A stretch of 28,068 bases of DNA from the IMG/VR virus record IMGVR_UViG_3300025759_000525, positions 1-28,068 of that record. The stretch is one strand, 5' to 3'. A program made the position numbers and the translations under genes. The notes under the pieces are model-generated. The model was not told the origin of the DNA and made no database searches. It was given only the letters and a program-made list of their open reading frames with translations. Origin of the DNA: a virus. This document shows positions 22,027-28,068 of this stretch, piece after piece (position 1 is the stretch's first letter; every line of letters starts with the position of its first letter).

Positions 22027-22989
22027 ATGGATATAATAGAATTAATATTAGATGAAGATAGTGAAGGGCTAACTGGAATCGAAGCCATTTCAATCGTAGA
22101 ATCTGGCGCAATTGAAAGCGACTTTATTTCACTATCAGAACAAGAAATAAAATTGGCTAAAGTAGATGATGAAAAGCGTTTACTAATGGGAGCTGCTTTA
22201 ATACCTAACAAACCAATCTTTAGAAAGAATGGAGAGAATACTTTTTACGTTTACTTTTCTGAGAAAACAGTAAGAAGAGCAAGCGAGTTATTCTTTCAAA
22301 ATAGTATGCAGAACAACGCAACTTTAGAACACGAAATGGAAATTAACAACTTAACTGTTGTTGAATCTTGGATTGTAGAAGATACTGAAATGGATAAAAC
22401 TAAAAAATATGGTTTAAGTGTACCAAAAGGAACTTGGATGATTAGTATGAAAGTAGAAAACGAAGACGTTTGGAAGAACTATATAGAAACTGGTAAAGTA
22501 AAGGGTTTTAGTATTGAAGGTTTTTTTGCTGACAAAGCACAAGTAAAAGACCCAAGTTTAAAATCTGAATGGAGTAAAGAACTACAAGAGATAGAAGAGG
22601 CTGAGGCTGAATATATGCTTAGTAATATTAAGGCTTTAATTAAAAAAGACAAAAGAACTAAGTCTGGTAAAAGAACAGAGCTTGAAACATTTAACGACTA
22701 TCCTGATGCGGTAAGTAATAATGCTAAAAGAGGTATAGAACTAAATAAAAAAATCAACAATAAATGCGCTACTCAAATAGGTAAAATTAGAGCGCAACAA
22801 TTAGCTAACAAAGAAAACATTAGCGTTGAAACCTTAAAAAGGATGCATAGCTATTTAAGCAGAGCGCAAGAGTATTATGATGAAGGAGATACAAAAGCTT
22901 GCGGAACTATTAGCTATTTATTGTGGGGTGGTAAAGCTGGTTTAAGATGGTCTGAAAGTAAATTAAAAGAACTTGAAAATAATAAGTAA
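22027..22989 (+). CDS. Prohead serine protease (XkdF/S78-like) with extra C-terminal domain
   Basis: 320 residues. The protease part (about 1-175) has AALIPNKPIFR, YVYFSEKTVRRASELFF, His102 in LEHEME, VVESWIVEDTEMDK and VKGFSIEGFF with Ser162, matching the XkdF-like Peptidase_S78_2 pattern in which His and Ser are catalytic. Residues about 220-315 form a second, basic module (DYPDAVSNNAKRGIELNKKI, LLWGGKAGLRWSESKLKEL) found at the end of several phage head proteins. The protease matures the capsid by removing scaffold parts; the extra module may target it. It comes before the scaffold-like protein and the major capsid protein. Confidence 0.85.
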   Translation: MDIIELILDEDSEGLTGIEAISIVESGAIESDFISLSEQEIKLAKVDDEKRLLMGAALIPNKPIFRKNGENTFYVYFSEKTVRRASELFFQNSMQNNATLEHEMEINNLTVVESWIVEDTEMDKTKKYGLSVPKGTWMISMKVENEDVWKNYIETGKVKGFSIEGFFADKAQVKDPSLKSEWSKELQEIEEAEAEYMLSNIKALIKKDKRTKSGKRTELETFNDYPDAVSNNAKRGIELNKKINNKCATQIGKIRAQQLANKENISVETLKRMHSYLSRAQEYYDEGDTKACGTISYLLWGGKAGLRWSESKLKELENNK

Positions 22990-23344
22990 TAAATACTATG
23001 ACTTATTGTTAGGTAATTCTTGTGAAGACTTATTTAATTATTACAAAGTAAATTTTATTCATGGTTTAACTAAAAATGATTGTGAGTGTTATAATGAAAC
23101 TAATACTGATGCTTATATAGCTGGCATGAGCAATGAAACACCTAATAAAGAAGTAAGTGAAAAACCTTATGTATTTATTAATTTAAAAAGACTAAATAAA
23201 ACCTTTGAAGATTACCTTCTTTTTTTTCATGAGTTTATGCACTTATCGTTTAGGTTGCATAACTGGGATGTAAACAAAGAAGAAGAGATTATCACATGGG
23301 CAGAATTAGAAACAATAAAAACAATTAAAAAACTAAACAAATGA
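22973..23344 (+). CDS. HExxH zinc-metallopeptidase-like protein
   Basis: 123 residues. LLFFHEFMHLSFRLHNW has His86-Glu-x-x-His90, and a nearby EEEIITWAE offers the third acidic ligand, so a gluzincin-like fold is plausible. The N-terminal half has several Cys residues (CEDLF, DCECY). The start appears to be TTG at 22973, overlapping the protease gene by 17 bases; no ATG is available before residue 52. The role is unknown; it lies between capsid protease and scaffold genes. Confidence 0.6.
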   Translation: MKIISNKYYDLLLGNSCEDLFNYYKVNFIHGLTKNDCECYNETNTDAYIAGMSNETPNKEVSEKPYVFINLKRLNKTFEDYLLFFHEFMHLSFRLHNWDVNKEEEIITWAELETIKTIKKLNK

Positions 23345-23493
23345 AAAGTAAAAGATTTAAAACACCAAGTAACTCAAGTCCAAGCAATAGCAGAAGGGGT
23401 TGTTTATGTTCTGATAATACTTACAGCAGCAAATGTTGTGACGGAAGTTTGCAAGCTCAAGGCATTGGAAACATAACTGGAACACCAGAATAA
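23341..23493 (+). CDS. 50-aa Cys-rich small protein
   Basis: Begins MKSKRFKTPSNSSPSNSRRG and contains G-C-L-C-S-D-N-T-Y-S-S-K-C-C-D-G-S-L, ending QGIGNITGTPE. The C-x-C...C-C-D-G-S-L arrangement is one I recognise in small proteins of flavobacterial phages, but the function is unknown. It begins in an ATGA overlap with the metallopeptidase-like gene. Confidence 0.65.
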   Translation: MKSKRFKTPSNSSPSNSRRGCLCSDNTYSSKCCDGSLQAQGIGNITGTPE

Positions 23494-23512
23494 AAATAAA
23501 GTTGCAAAAAAA

Positions 23513-23548
23513 TATAACAGTAAAGGTTTTCAAACGTTTATAGATATA
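23513..23548 (+). promoter_or_regulatory. Bipartite motif, copy 3 (before the head operon)
   Basis: TATAAC at 23513-23518, 13 bases, then AAACGTTTATAGATATA from 23532, ending 11 bases before the start of the scaffold-like gene. The 65-base gap 23494-23558 is otherwise AT-rich. Spacing is identical to the other two copies. Confidence 0.6.
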
Positions 23549-23558
23549 TACTCAAATT

Positions 23559-24167
23559 ATGAAAGCAAACGACATACTAAACAAAATAAAAAATATTGTT
23601 GGTGAAAAAGTTGAACTTTCTGAAAACAAAATAGAAATGGCTGAAGTTACTTTAGAAAATGGAACTGTACTTGTTGCAGAATCGTTTGAAGCTGGTAATT
23701 CAATATTCATTAAAACAGAAGATGAGCAAATTGCTTTACCTGTTGGCGAATATGAATTAGAAGGTGGTAAAATTTTAGTTGTTGTTGAAGAAGGTTTAAT
23801 TGACAGTATTAAAGAAGCTGCTGAAGAAGAGGTAGCTGAAGAAGAACTTTCTGAAGAGTCTAAAGAAGTTAAAGAAACTGAATTAGAAGAAGAAGAAAAA
23901 GAAGAAATGAACTACGTTACTAAAGAAGAATTTACATCTGCTGTTGAAGAAATCAAAGCAATGATAGACGAAAAACTTGGTAACAAAGAAGAAATGAAGG
24001 AAGAAGTAAAAGTAGAAGAAAAAGAAGAACTTTCTGCTGTTGCTCCTGAACCTGTAAAACATAATCCTGAAGCTGAAGTTGATAGTAAAATGAACTTTAA
24101 AATTTCTGAAAACAGAATTAAAACAACTAAAGACAGGGTTTTTGATAAAATTTTTAACAATAATTAA
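23559..24167 (+). CDS. Scaffold-like capsid-assembly protein
   Basis: 202 residues, very acidic. A beta-rich N-terminal half (VTLENGTVLVAESFEAGNSI, ALPVGEYELEGGKILVVVEE) precedes a Glu-rich coiled region (85-160) and a basic tail. I have met this arrangement directly upstream of the major capsid protein in related phages, where it serves as scaffold or decoration. The protease at 22027 would be expected to cleave it. Confidence 0.65.
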   Translation: MKANDILNKIKNIVGEKVELSENKIEMAEVTLENGTVLVAESFEAGNSIFIKTEDEQIALPVGEYELEGGKILVVVEEGLIDSIKEAAEEEVAEEELSEESKEVKETELEEEEKEEMNYVTKEEFTSAVEEIKAMIDEKLGNKEEMKEEVKVEEKEELSAVAPEPVKHNPEAEVDSKMNFKISENRIKTTKDRVFDKIFNNN

Positions 24168-24178
24168 TATAAAATAAA

Positions 24179-25102
24179 ATGGCTAATAGTTTAAATAGTT
24201 TAACTACTACATATGCTGGAGAGTTCGCTGGGAAATACCTAAGCGCAGCTTTATTATCAGCTAACACAATAGACAAAGGCGGAATTGAAGTGAAGCCGAA
24301 CATTAAGTATAAATCAGTAATGAAAAAAGTAGCAACTGGTGCTGTAATAGCAGATGCAAGTTGTGATTTTACTAAGACTGACGATGCAGTAACAATAACT
24401 GAAAGAATCCTACAACCGAAAGAATTTCAAGTAAACCTTGAATTTTGCAAAAAAGACTTTGCATCTGACTGGGAAGCGGTTCAAATGGGATACTCTGCAT
24501 TTGATAATATGCCACCACAATTTTCTGATTACATTATCGGACACGTTGCTGGTTTAGTTGCAGAGAAAACAGAGCAGACTATTTGGGAAGGTGTTGATGG
24601 TAGCGGTCAATTTGATGGCTTGGCTACTTTAGCTTTAGCTGATACTGACGTTCTTGATGTAACTGGAACAACTGTTGATGCTGCTAATGTTGTGGCTGAA
24701 TTAGGTAAAATTGTTGATGCAATACCTTCTTCACTTTATGGTAAAGAAGACGTACACATTTACATTTCACAAAACATAGCGAGAGCTTATGTTAGAGCAT
24801 TAGGTGGATTCGCTGCTACTAATAGCGGTGTTAACGCTCAGTCGCACATGTGGTACGGTGATGGCGCGCTTTCTTTTGATGGTGTTAAATTATTCGTTGC
24901 TAACGGTCTTAATGATAACACTGCAATGGCTGCTCAGAAATCTAACTTATTCTTCGGAACTGGTTTACTTTCTGACATGAACGAAGTGAAATTAATAGAC
25001 ATGGCTGACATTGATGGTTCTCAAAATGTAAGAATTGTAATGAGATATACAGCTGGTGTTCAATACGGAATCGGTTCTGATATTGTTCTTTACCACGTTT
25101 AA
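24179..25102 (+). CDS. Major capsid protein (HK97 fold)
   Basis: 307 residues. Landmarks are ANSLNSLTTTYAGEFAGKYL at the start, then FQVNLEFCKKDFASDWEA, EDVHIYISQNIARAYVRALG, and the C-terminal strand VRIVMRYTAGVQYGIGSDIV. These fit an HK97-fold capsid protein of Bacteroidota phages. It is the most abundant virion protein by expectation, and an intrinsic terminator-like hairpin follows, which suggests a separate transcript end. The scaffold-like gene precedes it by 11 bases. Confidence 0.88.
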   Translation: MANSLNSLTTTYAGEFAGKYLSAALLSANTIDKGGIEVKPNIKYKSVMKKVATGAVIADASCDFTKTDDAVTITERILQPKEFQVNLEFCKKDFASDWEAVQMGYSAFDNMPPQFSDYIIGHVAGLVAEKTEQTIWEGVDGSGQFDGLATLALADTDVLDVTGTTVDAANVVAELGKIVDAIPSSLYGKEDVHIYISQNIARAYVRALGGFAATNSGVNAQSHMWYGDGALSFDGVKLFVANGLNDNTAMAAQKSNLFFGTGLLSDMNEVKLIDMADIDGSQNVRIVMRYTAGVQYGIGSDIVLYHV

Positions 25103-25119
25103 GAAATAAAATAATAATT

Positions 25120-25139
25120 AGGGAGCTGCAATGCTCCCT
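25120..25139 (+). terminator. Hairpin after the major capsid gene
   Basis: AGGGAGC at 25120-25126 and GCTCCCT at 25133-25139 form a perfect 7-bp GC-rich stem with loop TGCAAT, 17 bases after the stop. The downstream T run is short (TTAATTT), so it may be a partial terminator or an mRNA-stabilising hairpin. Confidence 0.7.
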
Positions 25140-25159
25140 TAATTTAAAATTAATAACAA

Positions 25160-25708
25160 ATGGCTTGCGATTTAACACAAGGTAGAAAAGTACCATGTAA
25201 AGACGTAATTGGCGGAATAGTTAGAGCTTGGTTCGTTGACTTTGGAGACTTAGGAACGGTAACTAAAACTGACGATGAAATCACTGATTTATCTGGAACA
25301 TTTACTTGCTACCAATACGATTTAAAAGGCACTAACAGTTTAGAAACTGCTATTACCTCAAGTAGAGAGAATGGAACAACATTCTTTGAAGAAACATTAA
25401 CTTTAACTTTACCTAAACTATCTAAAGAAGATAATAAGGAACTTAAGCTAATGGCTTACGGTAGACCTCACATTGCTGTAGAGGACAGAAACGGAAACTT
25501 TATGCTTTGCGGTTTAGAGCATGGAATGGATGTTACGGGCGGTAGTATAGCTACGGGTCAAAATTTTGGTGACCTTTCAGGTTACTCATTAACGCTTACT
25601 GGACAAGAGCTTGAACCAGCTAACTTTATTAGCGGTGGAACTTCTGCTGACCCTTTTGCTGGAATGAGTTCTGCAACGGTGACTGTAACTGTTGGAACTA
25701 ATAGTTAA
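25160..25708 (+). CDS. Putative major tail tube protein
   Basis: 182 residues. It begins ACDLTQGRKVPCKDVIGGIV and contains FVDFGDLGTVTKTDDEITDL, then LPKLSKEDNKELKLMAYGRP and NFMLCGLEHGMDVTGGSIAT. I associate this pattern with the tail-tube type proteins that follow the capsid gene in flavobacterial phages. The sequence is beta-rich with no enzymatic motif. A strong terminator follows, as expected for a highly expressed structural gene. Confidence 0.65.
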   Translation: MACDLTQGRKVPCKDVIGGIVRAWFVDFGDLGTVTKTDDEITDLSGTFTCYQYDLKGTNSLETAITSSRENGTTFFEETLTLTLPKLSKEDNKELKLMAYGRPHIAVEDRNGNFMLCGLEHGMDVTGGSIATGQNFGDLSGYSLTLTGQELEPANFISGGTSADPFAGMSSATVTVTVGTNS

Positions 25709-25759
25709 AAAAGACGCGATTAATATAATTGTGTGATTCATAATATATAGTTTGATTGG

Positions 25760-25791
25760 AGGGGAGGAAGTGATTATCCTCCCCTTTTTTT
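25760..25791 (+). terminator. Strong Rho-independent terminator after the tail tube gene
   Basis: GGGGAGGA at 25761-25768 pairs perfectly with TCCTCCCC at 25777-25784 (loop AGTGATTA), extended by an A-T pair, with seven T residues at 25785-25791. Confidence 0.92.
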
Positions 25792-25801
25792 ATTTAAAAA
25801 T

Positions 25802-26155
25802 ATGCAAATATTAACTACAAGTGGCACACGAATTATTAACTTTATACCAAGAGAAACAATAACTGGTACTAAAACTTATAAATTAGTGATAAAGTCAGAA
25901 GCTCAAAATAAAGTTATATTAACAGACGATGCAGCAACATTTTCTGAACTGGATTACTATTACCAATATTCAACGACACAAGCATTAGTTGAAAATAATT
26001 ACTATACTATTACAATCACCAATACAACAGATAACGCAATAATTTTTAAAGACAAGATGTATTGTTCAGACCAAACACTTTCAGACTATGAAATTTCAAA
26101 CGGTGTTTATATAGAACAAAGCACAGGAGACAATCAATTTGTACATTATGGATAA
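25802..26155 (+). CDS. Hypothetical 117-aa structural-region protein
   Basis: Beta-rich throughout (RIINFIPRETITGTKTYKLV, NNYYTITITNTTDNAIIFKD), ending with YCSDQTLSDYEISNGVYIEQ. No motif recognised. It begins 11 bases after the terminator and overlaps the portal start by 8 bases. It may be a head or tail decoration protein, judged only by its fold type and position. Confidence 0.6.
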   Translation: MQILTTSGTRIINFIPRETITGTKTYKLVIKSEAQNKVILTDDAATFSELDYYYQYSTTQALVENNYYTITITNTTDNAIIFKDKMYCSDQTLSDYEISNGVYIEQSTGDNQFVHYG

Positions 26156-27971
26156 TTTACACTTAATACAATTAAATCAATACGAACGACCAACTATTAC
26201 AGAAGAACGTAATAGAAATTATGTATCAATAGGAGATAACAACGACTATTACCAATGTTTAATAGATGCTTACATGGATAGCACTACAAACAATGCAGTA
26301 ATTAACGGAATAGTCAACCAGATATACGGAAAAGGATTAGACGCTACTGATTCAGCTGAAAAGCCTGACCAGTATGCTCAAATGAAAAGTTTAGTTAAAC
26401 CTCACGATTTAAGAAACGTTTGCCAAGACTTAAAGTTATTAGGAGAGGCTGCTTTTCAAATTACTTACAATGGAAATAAAATATCAGCAATAACACATTT
26501 CCCAAGAGAAACGCTTAGAGCTGAAAAGATGAATGACAAAGGCGAAATAAAAAATTATTTTTATTCTGCTGATTGGTCTAAGGTCCAAAGAAATACTAAA
26601 CTAAAAAAGTTTCCTGTTTTTGGTAGTGGTGGACAAAATGAAATTTATATTATTAAAAGATATGTAACTGGTTTTTATTACTATTCACCAGCTGACTATA
26701 ATACTGCTTATGCAACACTTGAAAAAGAGATAGCTGACTACTTGATAAATGATGCAATGTGTTCATTTTCAGGCACTAAAATTATAAATTTTTCTAATGG
26801 TATTCCTGATAGGGAAAAACAATTAGCCATAAAAAATGACATAATGTCGAAGCTGACTGGTAGTTATGGCGAAAAGGTAATTGTAGCATTTAACAATAAC
26901 GCAGAAAGTAAAACGACTATTGATGATGTAAGTTTAACAGATGCTCCAGAACATTACTCTTATTTAAGCGAAGAATGTTCAAAAAAAATTATGTTAACTC
27001 ACAGAGTTACTTCACCATTACTTTTAGGTTTATCTTCTGCTAATGGTTTTTCAAGCAATGCTGATGAAATAGAGAACGCCTCACGGCTTTTTAATAACAT
27101 AGTTATACAACCTTACCAAAACCTTTTAATTGATTGCTTAGATACAATTTTAGCAGTAAATGACATTAGTTTAAATCTTTACTTTAAAACTATTGAACCT
27201 TTAGAGTTCATGGATTTAGAAAACGTTGAAGGTGAAGAAGCTGTTGAAGAACAAACTGGAATAAAAGAAGAAGAAGAAAACACCGCAGAACTCGAAATGA
27301 TGGCTTCTAAAAGCTTTTCTTCACAAGAAGATAAAGAACTACTACAAGAAGCGTTAAACGAGCTTAAAGGCGAGGTAATGGATTCAGAGCAATTTGAAAT
27401 AGTTGATATTAGAGATGTAGACGATGAAAACGAAAGTGTTGAGGATTGGGCAACCGATATGATTCAGCTTAGTGATACTATAAAAAGCAAAGAAGATGGC
27501 TTTTCTGTTTTAGATAAATCTTTTTACAAAGTAAGATACAAATACCAAGTAGGGTCAAGAAAAGCATACAAGACAAGCGGAAAAGGTAAAAATAAAAAAG
27601 CTAATAAGTCAAGAGACTTTTGTATTGAAATGATGAACAGAAGCAAGGCTGGTATAGTTTACAGATTAGAAGATATTGACAAAGCGAGTAGAACAATGAG
27701 TTTTGCAGCTGCTAAATTACCAAGACATAATTTACAGAACTACGATTTGTTTAAATTTAAAGGCGGTGTTTACTGCAGACATAAATTTGTACAAGTATTG
27801 TATAAAGTTAAAAACTTAGATGACAAAGGGAGTAAAGATTTAGAAGACTATAAAAAAACTAAATCAATTCCAAAGAGTTACGAACCGAAACCGAGAGGGC
27901 ATAAAGAAGCAAAAAAAGCTCCTGTTAACATGCCAAATAATGGACATCACCCAAATTATGCAGGAAAATGA
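26148..27971 (+). CDS. Portal protein with long C-terminal extension
   Basis: 607 residues from the ATG at 26148. The first 355 residues match phage portal proteins: NAVINGIVNQIYGKGLDATD, RNVCQDLKLLGEAAFQITYN, ISAITHFPRETLRAEKMND, RVTSPLLLGLSSANGFSSNA, then NIVIQPYQNLLIDCLDTIL. It forms the DNA entry ring and docks the terminase. After an acidic linker (VEGEEAVEEQTGIKEEEENT) a basic module at about 455-560 (SRDFCIEMMNRSKAGIVYRL, YDLFKFKGGVYCRHKFVQVL) is appended, like end domains of some head or MuF-type proteins. A TTG nine bases upstream could also start the frame, but the ATG is preferred. Confidence 0.88.
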   Translation: MDNLHLIQLNQYERPTITEERNRNYVSIGDNNDYYQCLIDAYMDSTTNNAVINGIVNQIYGKGLDATDSAEKPDQYAQMKSLVKPHDLRNVCQDLKLLGEAAFQITYNGNKISAITHFPRETLRAEKMNDKGEIKNYFYSADWSKVQRNTKLKKFPVFGSGGQNEIYIIKRYVTGFYYYSPADYNTAYATLEKEIADYLINDAMCSFSGTKIINFSNGIPDREKQLAIKNDIMSKLTGSYGEKVIVAFNNNAESKTTIDDVSLTDAPEHYSYLSEECSKKIMLTHRVTSPLLLGLSSANGFSSNADEIENASRLFNNIVIQPYQNLLIDCLDTILAVNDISLNLYFKTIEPLEFMDLENVEGEEAVEEQTGIKEEEENTAELEMMASKSFSSQEDKELLQEALNELKGEVMDSEQFEIVDIRDVDDENESVEDWATDMIQLSDTIKSKEDGFSVLDKSFYKVRYKYQVGSRKAYKTSGKGKNKKANKSRDFCIEMMNRSKAGIVYRLEDIDKASRTMSFAAAKLPRHNLQNYDLFKFKGGVYCRHKFVQVLYKVKNLDDKGSKDLEDYKKTKSIPKSYEPKPRGHKEAKKAPVNMPNNGHHPNYAGK

Positions 27972-28068
27972 GTAAAGCACTATTTGTAACAAGACATGAT
28001 ATATCAGTATTTACAGCTGCTAATGGTAACATTGACAATGATAAAATATTACCTTATATAAACCAAGC
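27968..28068 (+). CDS. Head-tail connector-like protein, cut by window end
   Basis: Starts in an ATGA overlap with the portal gene. The visible residues, SKALFVTRHDISVFTAANGN followed by IDNDKILPYINQ, match the beginning of connector-type proteins that follow portal in related phages. The rest lies outside the window, so the fold cannot be judged further. Confidence 0.6.
   Translation, partial: MSKALFVTRHDISVFTAANGNIDNDKILPYINQ

Noticed and set aside
1-28068. CRISPR array, integrase, reverse transcriptase/diversity-generating element, or insertion sequence
   Set aside because: No spaced repeats, recombinase, RT motifs or transposase were seen on either strand.

Overview
This window looks like part of a tailed-phage genome (free phage or prophage) from a Bacteroidota host, most likely a flavobacterium. 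It is AT-rich, every credible gene is on the + strand, and genes are packed with ATGA and TAATG stop/start overlaps. There are almost no Shine-Dalgarno sequences. Some intergenic sites resemble the Bacteroidota promoter (TTTG / TAnnTTTG), and the structural proteins have the character I associate with flavobacterial siphoviruses. A long tape measure without sheath or contractile-baseplate genes points to siphovirus morphology. No integrase, reverse transcriptase, tRNA or CRISPR array was found. The window cuts a gene at each end.

Layout: (1) 1-2567: the end of a LamG-type surface/fibre protein, then a lysis region (membrane/coiled-coil protein, zinc amidase endolysin, holin candidate). (2) 2608-3672: a metallophosphoesterase flanked by two similar inverted repeats. 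(3) 3709-10796: an early region of many tiny genes with a RecE-like exonuclease, a putative annealing-type protein, an SSB-like protein, two further PD-(D/E)XK nucleases, a DUF6291-like protein, a DnaB/RepA-type helicase ATPase, a sigma-factor-like protein and a DUF1599-like protein. (4) 10850-13117: small and large terminase and a beta-class DNA methyltransferase. (5) 13118-13794: 677 bases without a gene, which appear to encode a structured RNA of about 440 nt with its own promoter-like site and two tandem terminators. (6) 13795-22015: tail genes, including a tail-assembly chaperone pair joined by a probable -1 frameshift, and the tape measure. (7) 22027-28068: capsid protease, a small HExxH protein, scaffold-like protein, major capsid protein, putative tail tube, portal and a connector cut by the window end.

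The genes suggest replication by a phage helicase using the host polymerase, with an exonuclease/annealing recombination set, and then a late switch. A bipartite motif, TATAAC-N13-AARCGTTTATA, occurs three times with identical spacing: inside the sigma-like gene ahead of the packaging genes, just before the tail operon, and just before the head operon. It is a strong candidate for a phage late promoter, perhaps read by the phage's own sigma-like protein. The most novel-looking items are the structured RNA, this motif set, and the frameshift with dual coding in the tail chaperone. All functional calls come from reading the sequence; no database search was possible.
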